Shown here piece after piece: positions 50,652 to 59,838 of a DNA stretch of 64,000 bases. Source of the stretch: CAZASK01 sp964487845. Its GTDB lineage: Bacteria; Chlamydiota; Chlamydiia; Chlamydiales; FEN-1388. The position numbers and the translations under genes are program-made. Below the pieces are notes generated by a model. The model made no database searches and was not told the origin of the DNA. It saw nothing but the letters and a program-made list of their open reading frames with translations. Location: NCBI GenBank assembly GCA_964487845.1, contig CAZASK010000001.1, positions 1-64,000 on the forward strand, read 5' to 3'. Within the stretch, counting starts at the first letter, position 1, and each line of letters opens with the position of its first letter.

Positions 50652-52304
50652 TTATAAAATATTACTAAGTATCAATAATTTTTTTAATTCTTTCTTTTGT
50701 AGGAGTTGAGGTATTTGTTTTTCGCAAAGCTTCATCATTGTTTCTTGATCGCCTACAAAGTCATTGCCCTCTTGCCGCTTGAATCCAATATGCGTGTAGA
50801 ATCCACATGCGCTTTGTACGCTATTGAGTGATAAGCTTGTGGTGTCAATTACTTTTTTTTGTACTTGAGAGGCGATTTTTTTGAGAAGAGAGCTGCCTAC
50901 GCCTGAACTTTGTTTGTCAGGGTGAGTAAGTAGATAGTCGATATGAGTGCTCTTTCCTGTTTGAGGAGTGGCGATGAGCATGCCTACTGTCTCATTTTCG
51001 TTATCTTTAGCGATATAAATGAGTGGAGTGTCCTTTTTAATTTTTTCGATGGCTTTAGGCGCGAGTTTTTGTATGTCTACGTTATTTTTGTTTTTCCATT
51101 CTTGTAGAGTCGAAATGCATCGTTTTTTTTGAAGTTCATTTGTAACAGGAATGATGACTATTTTTTTTCCTGTTAACAGTACTTTTTTACCCAGTGCGGA
51201 AATGATTTGGTTTTTATAAGCAAGAGTGATTACTTTTTTATCGAGGAAAAGATCGTTGAGTATCTCTTCATCAGCCGATTCTATGAGGTGGTGGATCAGT
51301 GGAGTGTCATCTTCAATAGCTTTGGCGAGCACATTTTTTGTGATACATTTGTTGTGAAATTCATTTTGTGGAATGAGTTGTTGGAAGAGAGCTTTTGGAA
51401 TGTCATTGTCAATGGCTTGAATAATAGCGTTTTCATCTATGATCGATTTTTCAAGACATTTGATGAGAGAGGGAAGGTGTTTTTGCTGTTTTTTGTGATT
51501 TACCAAAATGTCTTCAAGAATTTCTTTTTGATCACTGTTTTCGAGCAAAAGCTGCGTGATTCTATTTTTTTTGCCGAGACCAAAAGAATATGTAAGTGCA
51601 GTTTCTTCATTATTGTTTTTGATACCTATGCGCTGCTTGTCAATTTTTTGTAGCACCAATTTAAGGAGGCTTTCATTGCCTTGCTTAGAAAGGATATGCA
51701 AGATTGTATTTTTGTCTTTATCTTGCTTGCTTAAGCCGTTGGAATCCATTTTTTCGATCCACAATTGTGAGATCGAATTCTGCAGTTTGCTATCTATTTT
51801 CTTTTTTTGAATGTTCAAAAAGCTGGCTATTGCGGTTTTCCCTATCTTATTTGTGATAGCAAGTTGTTCCTTGTCCATTGCTTGAATGAGTTTTTCTATA
51901 GCGCTGAGATTGTGTTGCTTAACCGCGATGTGTAAGCAGGTGTTGCCTTCCTTGTCTTGCTGCCCAAGCGTATTATGAGGGATGTGTGTGATGAGTGTGT
52001 GTATCGTGTTCGAAGTTTGATTTTCTTTATCTTGTAAGGCATGTATCAGTTGCTCGACGGTCGCGTTTTCAGAAGAGATATTCTTTGTGCTGAGTGAAAT
52101 AATACAGTCTTGCTTGATTCGTGGGGAGATGTGTGTGTAATTGGTAGAGTCCCCGAGTACTTTTCCAAATAGATGGTTGGATTTTTTTGTTTCAGTGCCA
52201 GATTTGATGGTGTTCAATTGAAGAATATTCTGTGAGAAGTTTTCATTCGTTGATGCAGAATTATTGTTGTTTTCTATTGCACAATTGTTTTTTTGTATAT
52301 TCAT
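50652..52304 (-). CDS. ankyrin-repeat protein with C-terminal GNAT acetyltransferase domain
   Basis: A 550-residue fusion. After a polar N-terminus (Asn/Ser-rich, about 70 residues), ankyrin-like units appear at about 105-260 (DKEGNTCLHIAVKQHNLSAI, DKDKNTILHILSKQGNESLL, NNNEETALTYSFGLGKKNRI), with looser ones after. The last 170 residues form a GNAT-like domain: PLIYIAKDNENETVGMLIAT, then THIDYLLTHPDKQSSGVGSS with the acetyl-CoA loop, and ACGFYTHIGFKRQ. Ankyrin proteins of intracellular bacteria are often host-targeted, so acetylation of a host or bacterial partner is a reasonable inference. No signal peptide. Confidence 0.78.
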   Translation of the reverse strand: MNIQKNNCAIENNNNSASTNENFSQNILQLNTIKSGTETKKSNHLFGKVLGDSTNYTHISPRIKQDCIISLSTKNISSENATVEQLIHALQDKENQTSNTIHTLITHIPHNTLGQQDKEGNTCLHIAVKQHNLSAIEKLIQAMDKEQLAITNKIGKTAIASFLNIQKKKIDSKLQNSISQLWIEKMDSNGLSKQDKDKNTILHILSKQGNESLLKLVLQKIDKQRIGIKNNNEETALTYSFGLGKKNRITQLLLENSDQKEILEDILVNHKKQQKHLPSLIKCLEKSIIDENAIIQAIDNDIPKALFQQLIPQNEFHNKCITKNVLAKAIEDDTPLIHHLIESADEEILNDLFLDKKVITLAYKNQIISALGKKVLLTGKKIVIIPVTNELQKKRCISTLQEWKNKNNVDIQKLAPKAIEKIKKDTPLIYIAKDNENETVGMLIATPQTGKSTHIDYLLTHPDKQSSGVGSSLLKKIASQVQKKVIDTTSLSLNSVQSACGFYTHIGFKRQEGNDFVGDQETMMKLCEKQIPQLLQKKELKKLLILSNIL

Positions 52305-52361
52305 ATTCGTAAGCTTTTTGTTTTAAAATGGTTAATCAGTTTAGTGTTTTTAATTATTTTT

Positions 52362-52394
52362 AACAATTTAATTAAATCATTTAATTAAATTGTT
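52362..52394. promoter_or_regulatory. 33-base perfect palindrome in the divergent promoter region
   Basis: Arms of 16 bases (AACAATTTAATTAAAT and its exact complement) flank one C. It lies between the ankyrin-GNAT gene on the minus strand, starting 58 bases away, and the AGCS symporter on the plus strand, starting 82 bases away. The symmetry suits a dimeric repressor or activator site acting on both genes, though AT-rich palindromes can also arise by chance or as terminators. Confidence 0.5.
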
Positions 52395-52475
52395 TCATGG
52401 CCGCTTTGCGATAAATTATCTTTTGCAAAGAAAACACATCTGCTACACTCTTAGGTGAAATTTTTTAGGAAAATT

Positions 52476-53819
52476 ATGTTTATTTTATTAGATCGACTGC
52501 TCTTTTTAGCCGCGCTTATTGTTCTGATGGCAAGTATTGTTTTAAGCTTTAAAACTCGTTTTGTTCAATTTCGTTTGATTCCAGAATTAATAAAACAGTT
52601 ATTTTCTTTTTTCCGACATCACACAGTTGAGGATAGTGAGCACACAATAGCGGCCCATAAAGCGCTTTTTACCGCTATGTCTACTACTCTTGGTTTATCG
52701 ACAATCGTAGGCCCAGTAATTGCCATGTATTTGGGAGGACCTGGTGCACTTCTTGGCTTTTTGATTACCACCATTTTTGCTCCGGCAGCGAACTTTGTCG
52801 AAGTGACTTTTGCACTCTACTATAGGAAGCGATTCCGAGACGGATCGATTATGGGTGGCCCTATGCAATATTTGAAAGATGGCATTAGTACTTGGCTTGC
52901 TAAATGGTATGCCTTTGCTTGTTTGATGATGATGGTAGCTTGGTCATCTGCGCAAGCCAACCAGCTCGCATCCGTGCTGAGCATGCCACTATTGGGTGAT
53001 TATGCGGTATCTGCATGGCTTACTGCGGCTGTATTAGCAGTCAGTGTATTGGCAATCTTATATGGTGGTATTCATAGAGTTGGTGAGATTTCTGCAAAAC
53101 TCGTGCCTATTATGTTTGTTTTGTATGTGAGTGGGGCAGGATGGATTATGATATCTCATTTCGATCAGCTTGGTGCGGTATTTGACCTTGTTATTGCGTC
53201 AGCGCTTACTCCACAAGCGCTTGCAAGTGGAGTTGTTGTGGGCGGTATAGCTCAATCGCTTAGGTGGGGTGTCTTCAAGGGGCTTCAGTCAAGTGAAGCT
53301 GGGATTGGAACGCAGACTATTCCTCATTCTATGGCAGACACGCAGTTGCCGCGAAATCAGGGTATTTTATCGATGGCAGCGACCTATTCTGCAGGACTCA
53401 TCAGCCTTCTTTCTGGTATTGTTATTTTGCTTTCAGGCACGTTGTATGATGAGAGTTTGCCTCTTGGTATCAGCATGGTCGTAGAAACGTTTCGTTTGAC
53501 ATATGCCCATTTTGGGATAGCAATTGTGATGTTCAGTACGTTTTTATTTGCCTTTGGAACCATTTTGGGCAACAGCTACAACGGGGGTGAATGCTTCCGA
53601 TTTTTGTCGGAAAATAGATATCTTCATGTCTATTATCTGTGCGTCGCGATTGGTATTTTTGTAGGGTCTGTATGTAACGCCAGTGTGATATGGACAGCAA
53701 CAGACTTTTTTCTAGCTCCTCTTGCTGTTTCCCACATTTTAGCTATTGTCTATCTTGCCTGGACGCGAAAAGATGTTCTAGAAGGTGCTATGCCGCATCA
53801 GATCTCAGAATCTGATTGA
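52476..53819 (+). CDS. sodium:alanine/glycine symporter, AGCS family
   Basis: A 447-residue carrier with about ten membrane segments. AAHKALFTAMSTTLGLSTIV, GGPGALLGFLITTIFAPAAN and GSIMGGPMQYLKDGI are family marks; KGLQSSEAGIGTQTIPH lies farther down. AGGA five bases upstream favours the ATG at 52476 over one 21 bases before. It would import alanine or glycine with sodium. Confidence 0.92.
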   Translation: MFILLDRLLFLAALIVLMASIVLSFKTRFVQFRLIPELIKQLFSFFRHHTVEDSEHTIAAHKALFTAMSTTLGLSTIVGPVIAMYLGGPGALLGFLITTIFAPAANFVEVTFALYYRKRFRDGSIMGGPMQYLKDGISTWLAKWYAFACLMMMVAWSSAQANQLASVLSMPLLGDYAVSAWLTAAVLAVSVLAILYGGIHRVGEISAKLVPIMFVLYVSGAGWIMISHFDQLGAVFDLVIASALTPQALASGVVVGGIAQSLRWGVFKGLQSSEAGIGTQTIPHSMADTQLPRNQGILSMAATYSAGLISLLSGIVILLSGTLYDESLPLGISMVVETFRLTYAHFGIAIVMFSTFLFAFGTILGNSYNGGECFRFLSENRYLHVYYLCVAIGIFVGSVCNASVIWTATDFFLAPLAVSHILAIVYLAWTRKDVLEGAMPHQISESD

Positions 53820-53888
53820 GAAGTATGTTTTCAGAATCAACCACTCCTGCTATAGCTGTAAGTGATAGGTCTATACAGGAGGGTTGAT

Positions 53889-54740
53889 ATGCATTCTTTG
53901 AGCATAGTGGAAGTTGGATTTTCTGTAGCCCAGACAGGGTGGAACATCGTCAAATCTTTTATTGAAAAAAGAGCGCATCAAGTAAAATTAGGTGTTCAAA
54001 TACAGCTCGATCCTATGAGTACAATAGTGCGTGTTGCGATCTTAGCTTACTGCGAAATTAATACGAAATTGAGCATCGAGAAAAACAAGGTAATAGTACA
54101 AACCATCTGGTGGGGCCAAGGAATGATGAGAACTTGGCGCAATGATAGTAGAGCAGATTTAGGTGAGCTTTTAATGCCGGTATGCACTGCCCTTGCCGAT
54201 TATCCACCAAATACAGCAAATCGTCAGGCAATTTACCGAGTATGTAGAGCAGGATTTCTAAAGCTCATGGACACATACACAAAAGATATCCCAGAGATAA
54301 AAAAGATAACAGACCTTACGTTTATCACTTTGAATTACTGTATCGGCTTTCTTGATCAAGAGCTTGCAAGGTATCAGATGAAAAAAACAGAGGAAACGAT
54401 GAATGAACTTAAGAGGCCGCAAAAACAAGAAATAGGTGATCAAGTACAACTCAATCAGCAGAAGGGATTCCCTCTTGACCAATATCTCTATCCAGAGCAG
54501 ATGCGCACAGCGATCAAAGAAGCAAAATTATGGACAGAAAACAGTGAGAATGTGGTGGCGCTTCTTCTTTTAGAGCTAGAACGCATGTATGGCAAGAGTA
54601 ATGTACAGGAAAATTTTGAAGATCAGCTATTGGATGAAAATGACTATACAGATGAGATAAATGGGTGTTTACAAAGCCTGCTTACCCTCACAAACAGTAA
54701 GGATAGCCGCTTTGAAAAAGCGATGCAGAAGTCATTCTAA
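53889..54740 (+). CDS. hypothetical protein, 283 aa
   Basis: I do not recognise this protein. AGGAGG six bases upstream supports the ATG at 53889. It is mostly helical and hydrophilic, with a possible short hydrophobic N-terminal stretch (SIVEVGFSVAQTGWNIV) and a Lys/Glu/Gln-rich central part (about 165-200) that could form a coiled coil. No signal peptide is certain. It ends 479 bases before rplC. It may be a lineage-specific type III effector or chaperone. Confidence 0.65.
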   Translation: MHSLSIVEVGFSVAQTGWNIVKSFIEKRAHQVKLGVQIQLDPMSTIVRVAILAYCEINTKLSIEKNKVIVQTIWWGQGMMRTWRNDSRADLGELLMPVCTALADYPPNTANRQAIYRVCRAGFLKLMDTYTKDIPEIKKITDLTFITLNYCIGFLDQELARYQMKKTEETMNELKRPQKQEIGDQVQLNQQKGFPLDQYLYPEQMRTAIKEAKLWTENSENVVALLLLELERMYGKSNVQENFEDQLLDENDYTDEINGCLQSLLTLTNSKDSRFEKAMQKSF

Positions 54741-55219
54741 ACGTGTGAATTGGTGTGTTCATTCTCCGTTTCTATTTAGAGGCACTCCCTATACTCCTTT
54801 GTGCTCTAGGCTGTTTCTTTTGTCATGAGAAGTTTGCAAAATAGGATTTTTCATGAAAAGTTAAGAAATTAAGTCCATTTATGTTGTAAATTTTTCTACC
54901 ATGAATTCAAGTTAAATATAACGCCTACAGGCTATTCAAGAAGCGATTTTAGGAAATATTAAAACACAAAACAGTGAAGATAGAATGAATTATATTGAGA
55001 TAAATCATTTTCTTTGCTAGCCTTTTCGTACAGTTGTTCGTTCCGATCATGCTATGTGTTGGATTGTATCTTCTTTGGGATTGCACTTTTTTGTAGAGTA
55101 GTAAGCTATGGCAAAAGTGCGTTGATTGCGATAGATTTGCCAGTAGTTCACAGTAGTAGTTTGCAGTGTTCGAATAACGAAGAGCTAAGAATTTTTAAGT
55201 TTTATAAGGATTGACGCAT
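54741..55219. other. non-coding region upstream of the ribosomal protein cluster
   Basis: These 479 bases hold no gene I can support; a 66-codon frame ending at 55214 has no coding character. The cluster promoter and any leader must be here, since rplC is the first gene. I see AT-rich stretches near 54890-54985 but no convincing -35/-10 pair and no clear r-protein leader structure. Confidence 0.4.
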
Positions 55220-55921
55220 ATGTCAGCAACAACACCTCCAGTTAAAACGATCAGCATCATGGGCCGAAAGCGCGGAATGATCCAGATGTTTAGCAAAGAT
55301 GGTGCGTTGGTTCCCTGCACTGTGATTGAAGCAGCACCAAATGTCATCGTCCAAATTAAAACGTCTGAAATCGATGGGTACAATGCCGTACAGCTCGGTT
55401 TTGATGAAGTGCGTACGCATGACGCAAGAACAATTGAAAAACGAGTAACAAAACCTCTGCTGGGTCACTTTAAAAAAGCGAATGTAGCTCCTGTCAAATT
55501 TTTGGCAGAGTTTCATGTTGAGAGAGCGGACGAATATTCTGTTGGTCAAAAGCTAGGAATTGAGCAGTTTGCTGGTATCTCTCATATTGATGTGAGCGGA
55601 ACTTCGAAAGGAAAAGGCTATCAAGGGGTTATGAAGAAATATAACTTTAAAGGTGGTCCGGCCTCTCACGGTTCTGGTTTCCATCGTCATGCAGGTTCTA
55701 CTGGTATGAGATCGACTCCAGGTCGCTGTCTCCCAGGCGGTCCACGGCCATCTCATATGGGTGATGAAAATATGACAGTACAAAATTTGAGAGTCGTTGC
55801 GATTGATGAAGCAAAACAGCTGATAATCGTGGAAGGTGCAGTTCCAGGTGCGAAAAATAGTCTTGTTTCGCTCAGTCCTGCTATCAAACACAGAAAGCAG
55901 CAGAAAACAAAGAGAGCATAA
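55220..55921 (+). CDS. rplC: 50S ribosomal protein L3
   Basis: L3 nucleates 23S rRNA folding. GRKRGMIQMFSKDG at the start, FKKANVAPVKFLAEF, and the conserved loop KGPASHGSGFHRHAG-like segment (GGPASHGSGFHRHAGSTGM) identify it. The start at 55220 has AAGGA nine bases upstream; a TTG nine bases before would be an alternative. rplC is the first gene of the cluster because rpsJ is not here, as in other chlamydiae. Confidence 0.96.
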   Translation: MSATTPPVKTISIMGRKRGMIQMFSKDGALVPCTVIEAAPNVIVQIKTSEIDGYNAVQLGFDEVRTHDARTIEKRVTKPLLGHFKKANVAPVKFLAEFHVERADEYSVGQKLGIEQFAGISHIDVSGTSKGKGYQGVMKKYNFKGGPASHGSGFHRHAGSTGMRSTPGRCLPGGPRPSHMGDENMTVQNLRVVAIDEAKQLIIVEGAVPGAKNSLVSLSPAIKHRKQQKTKRA

Positions 55922-55924
55922 GGG

Positions 55925-56635
55925 ATGAACGAGGAAAGACAAGTAGCTACGGCAAAAAAATACAACCTCGCAGGTCAAGAAATTGGCACAGTGACTTTAC
56001 ATGAAGGATTGTGTGATGCTGAGGTTTCATCACAGCTTGTGAAGGATTATATCGTTGCGATTCGTGCGAATGCACGTCAGTGGAACGCTAGCACAAAAGG
56101 AAGATCCGAGGTAAATCATTCAACAAGGAAGCCACACGCCCAAAAAGGTGGTGGTAGATCGCGTCAGGGTTCGCTAGCAGCACCTCAGTACAAGGGTGGA
56201 GGACGAGTGTTTACTCCTCGGCCGAAATTTGATCAACATGTAAAGGTCAATCAGAAAGAAAAACGTGCAGCTATTCGCTTTTTAATTAGCGAAAAGATCA
56301 GCAATGGCACACTTTTTGTTTTAGATAGTACATCATTGGACGCACCTAAGACACGAACGATGAGCGGCTTCTTAAAATCGGTTACTAATGGGAAAAGGAC
56401 TTTGTTTCTTTTGGAAGGAACGTACGATGAAGTTGTGAACGGCGATAAAAAAGATGTGATCAGTGTTCACTCAGAAAAACATACCAATATCAAAAAGAGT
56501 ATTCGTAATTTACAAAAAGTAAATTGCACACTTGCTCGCGACGTAAGCGGCTATGATATGATCTGCGCTCAAAATGTAGTTGTGACAGAGAGTGCTCTTC
56601 ATGAGCTCACAGCTTGGTTAGTTGGTCAGGAATAA
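55925..56635 (+). CDS. rplD: 50S ribosomal protein L4
   Basis: L4 of 236 residues: VKDYIVAIRANARQWNASTK, KPHAQKGGGRSRQGS in the extended loop that lines the exit tunnel, and GGGRVFTPRPKFDQ. It follows rplC after three bases. L4 is a known autoregulator of its operon in E. coli; no matching leader is visible here. Confidence 0.96.
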   Translation: MNEERQVATAKKYNLAGQEIGTVTLHEGLCDAEVSSQLVKDYIVAIRANARQWNASTKGRSEVNHSTRKPHAQKGGGRSRQGSLAAPQYKGGGRVFTPRPKFDQHVKVNQKEKRAAIRFLISEKISNGTLFVLDSTSLDAPKTRTMSGFLKSVTNGKRTLFLLEGTYDEVVNGDKKDVISVHSEKHTNIKKSIRNLQKVNCTLARDVSGYDMICAQNVVVTESALHELTAWLVGQE

Positions 56636-56652
56636 AAGGAAGGGAACAACTC

Positions 56653-56988
56653 ATGAAGAAAAGTCCTTACGATATAGTAAAAAGTCGATACATGACTGAA
56701 AAAACGTCTGTATTAGCAGCGCTCAGAACATCGAAGAGTTCCAAGAGTGTAGCGCGATGTGAAAATCCAAAATACGTCTTTGTGGTTGATAAAGACGCAA
56801 ATAAGACAGAAATTGCTGCGGCAGTGGAAGAAATTTACCGTGATAAGAATGTACGAGTTCTTTCGGTAAATACCATTAATGTGAAGCCAAAACACTACAA
56901 TCGCCGCGGGAAAATGAATCCTGGCAGAAGCGCGCATATGAAGAAAGCGATTGTGACGCTTGCGCCACAAGATCTGTTGGATGAATAA
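56653..56988 (+). CDS. rplW: 50S ribosomal protein L23
   Basis: L23 of 111 residues lies at the tunnel exit. PYDIVKSRYMTEKT and KYVFVVDKDANKTEIAAAVE are typical, as is VRVLSVNTINVKPK. The start at 56653 has AAGG upstream; a longer frame overlaps rplD. Confidence 0.94.
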   Translation: MKKSPYDIVKSRYMTEKTSVLAALRTSKSSKSVARCENPKYVFVVDKDANKTEIAAAVEEIYRDKNVRVLSVNTINVKPKHYNRRGKMNPGRSAHMKKAIVTLAPQDLLDE

Positions 56989-57008
56989 AGTTATACGAAG
57001 GTGTGAGC

Positions 57009-57857
57009 ATGCTTAAAAAATATCGTCCAATTACTCCTGGTACCAGACAGCTTGTTCTTTCAATGAACGAACAACTTACACGTCAAGAAGGGATACGGGC
57101 AACTGTAAAACCGACAAAGTCGCTTCTACAGCCAAAAAAGCGTACAGGTGGTAGAAATAATAACGGCCACATCACTTGCAGACATCGTGGTGGTGGAAGT
57201 AAAAAACATTATAGACTCGTTGATTTCAAGCGCGATAAGCGTGACATCCCAGCGAAGGTAGCGTCAGTTGAGTATGATCCAAATAGATCTGCTTTTATCG
57301 CACTCCTCAACTACGCAGATGGTGAGAAAAGATATATCATCGCTCCAGTAGGAATCAAAAAAGGCGATCAAGTAATATCAAGTGACATAAATCCACAGTT
57401 TACTGTAGGATCTTCATGCTCGCTTAAGTGTATGCCAGTTGGTTCTGTGATTCATAATATCGAAATCATTCCTGGAAAGGGAGCGAGACTTGTGCGATCC
57501 GCAGGGCTCTCTGCTCAGCTCCAAGGTAGAAGTAATGGATATGCAAGCATTAAGTTGCCTTCTGGTGAAATGAGAATGGTAAGCGAGAACTGCCACGCCA
57601 CTTTCGGTGTTGTCTCAAATGCAGAGCACAATGTGCGAGTAGAAGGGAAAGCTGGTAGAACGCGCTGGAAAGGTATTCGTCCTACAGTGCGAGGTACAGC
57701 AATGAACCCTGTAGATCACCCACACGGTGGTGGTGAAGGTAAGCATAATGGCTACATCCCACAAACTCCATGGGCGATGCAGACAAAAGGATACCGCACA
57801 AGACATAAGCGTAAAGTAACGAGCCGATTTATCATCAAAGATAGAAGGGGTAAATAA
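57009..57857 (+). CDS. rplB: 50S ribosomal protein L2
   Basis: L2 is needed for subunit joining and the peptidyl-transferase centre. RRTPGTRQL-like start (YRPITPGTRQLVLS), the glycine-rich AEHNVRVEGKAGRTRWKG, and the universal NPVDHPHGGGEG with its key His are present. The start at 57009 has GAAGG eight bases upstream. Length of 282 residues is normal. Confidence 0.97.
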   Translation: MLKKYRPITPGTRQLVLSMNEQLTRQEGIRATVKPTKSLLQPKKRTGGRNNNGHITCRHRGGGSKKHYRLVDFKRDKRDIPAKVASVEYDPNRSAFIALLNYADGEKRYIIAPVGIKKGDQVISSDINPQFTVGSSCSLKCMPVGSVIHNIEIIPGKGARLVRSAGLSAQLQGRSNGYASIKLPSGEMRMVSENCHATFGVVSNAEHNVRVEGKAGRTRWKGIRPTVRGTAMNPVDHPHGGGEGKHNGYIPQTPWAMQTKGYRTRHKRKVTSRFIIKDRRGK

Positions 57858-57859
57858 GA

Positions 57860-58132
57860 ATGTCAAGATCGCTGAAGAAAGGACCGTTTGTAGATTACCA
57901 TCTTCGAGATAAGGTGAGAAAGCTCAACGCTACGAAAGACAAGCGTACAATTAAAACTTGGTCGAGAAGATCAATGATTTTGCCTGAGATGGTAGGCCAT
58001 ACAATTGATGTGTATAATGGTCGAAAGTTCATGAGTGTATACGTTACAGAAAACATGGTCGGTCACCGTTTGGGAGAGTTTTCGCCAACACGGCTTTTTA
58101 AAGGCCATCCAATTAAAAAGGCAGTAGCATAA
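57860..58132 (+). CDS. rpsS: 30S ribosomal protein S19
   Basis: S19 of 90 residues in the 30S head. SRSLKKGPFVDYHL and GHRLGEFSPTRLFKGH are the signature ends. It starts two bases after rplB. Confidence 0.96.
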   Translation: MSRSLKKGPFVDYHLRDKVRKLNATKDKRTIKTWSRRSMILPEMVGHTIDVYNGRKFMSVYVTENMVGHRLGEFSPTRLFKGHPIKKAVA

Positions 58133-58136
58133 GAAG

Positions 58137-58475
58137 ATGGAACAATTTCACGCAGTTACAAAATATATTCGCATCAGCCCTCGTAAAGCACGGCTAGCAG
58201 CGAACTTAATTCGTGGTCTTCCAGTTTCAGAAGCTCGTCTTCAGCTCGCCTATTGTGAGCTTAAAGCCGGAACGCTTCTGCTCAAGACTTTGAATAGTGC
58301 AATCGCAAACGCAGAATCGCAGTCTGATTCACGAGAAGAAAGACTTGTCGTAAAAGAAGTGCGTGTTGATGAAGGTCCTCGGCTGAAACGTGCGAAGTCA
58401 AGAAGTAAGGGTAGTCAACATCCGATTTTAAAACGAACGAGCCACTTTGTTGTGGTCGTTGGCTCTGCCGAGTAA
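58137..58475 (+). CDS. rplV: 50S ribosomal protein L22
   Basis: L22 of 112 residues lines the exit tunnel. AVTKYIRISPRKARLAANLI near the start and the C-terminal GPRLKRAKSRSKGSQHPILK hairpin are typical. It starts four bases after rpsS. Confidence 0.95.
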   Translation: MEQFHAVTKYIRISPRKARLAANLIRGLPVSEARLQLAYCELKAGTLLLKTLNSAIANAESQSDSREERLVVKEVRVDEGPRLKRAKSRSKGSQHPILKRTSHFVVVVGSAE

Positions 58476-58486
58476 GGGGAAAAAGA

Positions 58487-59176
58487 ATGGGTCAGAAAAC
58501 GAATCCTATTGGTTTTAGATTAGCACTTAACCGTAAGTGGAAATCTCTTTGGTACGCGAACAAACAAGAGTTTGGTTCTTTGCTTCTTGAAGATCAGCTC
58601 ATAAGAAAGACATTAATGACAAAGGCTTGTTGCCAAGGTACAGCATCTATTGTCATCAAGAGAATGAGCGGAAAAATTGAAATTGTAATCTGCACAGCGA
58701 AACCTGGTCTTGTGATTGGGAAGAAGGGTAGTGAGATTGATGTTTTACGCGGCGAGCTTTCTAAGTTAACCGGCAAAGAAGTGTGGATCGAGGTGGAAGA
58801 AATTAAGCGTCCAGATCTTGATGCAAAGTTAGTTGCTGATGGAATTGCAAAACAACTTGAACGTCGCATTCCATTCAGACGTGCTTTGAAAAAGGCAATT
58901 CAATCTGTAATGGAAGCTGGAGCTCAAGGTATCAGAGTTCAATGTTCAGGACGTTTGGGTGGTGCAGAGATTGCAAGACGTGAATGGTACAAAGAAGGTG
59001 TTATTCCACTGCAAACTCTGAGAAAAGATATTAGCTATGCAATGGGTCGTGCTGAGACTACCTATGGTTCTATTGGCGTAAAAGTCTGGATCAACCTTGG
59101 TGAAAACAATGTTGTGAAAAAGCAAAAGCGCCAAGAAGTCGAAGTTGATGCTGCAGCACAGGCGAAGAAGGAGTAA
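58487..59176 (+). CDS. rpsC: 30S ribosomal protein S3
   Basis: S3 of 229 residues at the mRNA entry. GQKTNPIGFRLALNRKWKS, the KH domain loop VIGKKGSEIDVLR, and the C-terminal GIRVQCSGRLGGAEIARREW with TYGSIGVKVWI are all seen. Confidence 0.97.
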   Translation: MGQKTNPIGFRLALNRKWKSLWYANKQEFGSLLLEDQLIRKTLMTKACCQGTASIVIKRMSGKIEIVICTAKPGLVIGKKGSEIDVLRGELSKLTGKEVWIEVEEIKRPDLDAKLVADGIAKQLERRIPFRRALKKAIQSVMEAGAQGIRVQCSGRLGGAEIARREWYKEGVIPLQTLRKDISYAMGRAETTYGSIGVKVWINLGENNVVKKQKRQEVEVDAAAQAKKE

Positions 59177-59182
59177 CTGTAT

Positions 59183-59602
59183 ATGACATTGATGCCGAAA
59201 AAGACAAAGCATAGAAAAATGCACAAAGGTGCGAGAGCTGGTTTGACAAAAGGCGCCGCTTTCGTGGAATTTGGCGAATTTGGAATTCAAGCTCTGGAAA
59301 GAGGTTGGGTGACAAGTCAGCAAATAGAAGCTTGCCGTGTTGCTATTACTCGTTTTTTTAACCGTCGAGGAAAAGTGTGGCTCCGAATTTTCCCTGATAA
59401 ACCTGTTACTAAAAAGCCAGCCGAAACAAGGATGGGTAAAGGTAAAGGTGGATTGGATCATTGGGTTGCAGTGATTAAACCAGGACGTGTTTTATTTGAA
59501 GTGGGTAATGTCTCTAAAGAGGATGCACAAGATGCATTGCGAAGAGCTGCTGCGAAGTTGGGCATCCAAACTCGCTTTGTTGAACGCGTAGAAAGAGTGT
59601 AA
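59183..59602 (+). CDS. rplP: 50S ribosomal protein L16
   Basis: L16 of 139 residues near the A site. LMPKKTKHRKMHKGARAGL at the start, RVAITRFFNRRGKVWLRIFP and KPAETRMGKGKGGLDHWVA identify it. Start at 59183, six bases after rpsC; the ATG three codons later is possible. Confidence 0.96.
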   Translation: MTLMPKKTKHRKMHKGARAGLTKGAAFVEFGEFGIQALERGWVTSQQIEACRVAITRFFNRRGKVWLRIFPDKPVTKKPAETRMGKGKGGLDHWVAVIKPGRVLFEVGNVSKEDAQDALRRAAAKLGIQTRFVERVERV

Positions 59603-59612
59603 GGGTAATATA

Positions 59613-59804
59613 ATGAAAGCAAAAGAATTACATGCCCTCTCTAATGAAGAGCTAGATGCAATGCACCAAGACCTCAAGAAAGAGGTGTTTCAAATGAAGT
59701 GTGCACGAGCTTTTCGTAAGGAAGAGGTAAAGTCACATACTGTAAGAGAAAAGCGTAAAGATATTGCGCGTATACTCACCATTAAAAGTGAGCGAAAGGC
59801 ATAA
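59613..59804 (+). CDS. rpmC: 50S ribosomal protein L29
   Basis: L29 is a short two-helix protein, 63 residues: MKAKELHALSNEELDAM, LKKEVFQMKCARAF and the conserved VREKRKDIARILTI. It starts ten bases after rplP. Confidence 0.92.
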   Translation: MKAKELHALSNEELDAMHQDLKKEVFQMKCARAFRKEEVKSHTVREKRKDIARILTIKSERKA

Positions 59805-59838
59805 AAAGCCTGTAAAAGAAGCAAAGGATTAGTACCAG

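Noticed and set aside
55014..55214. 66-codon frame just before rplC
   Set aside because: Cysteine- and phenylalanine-rich without a start signal or family pattern; probably random open frame in the leader region.
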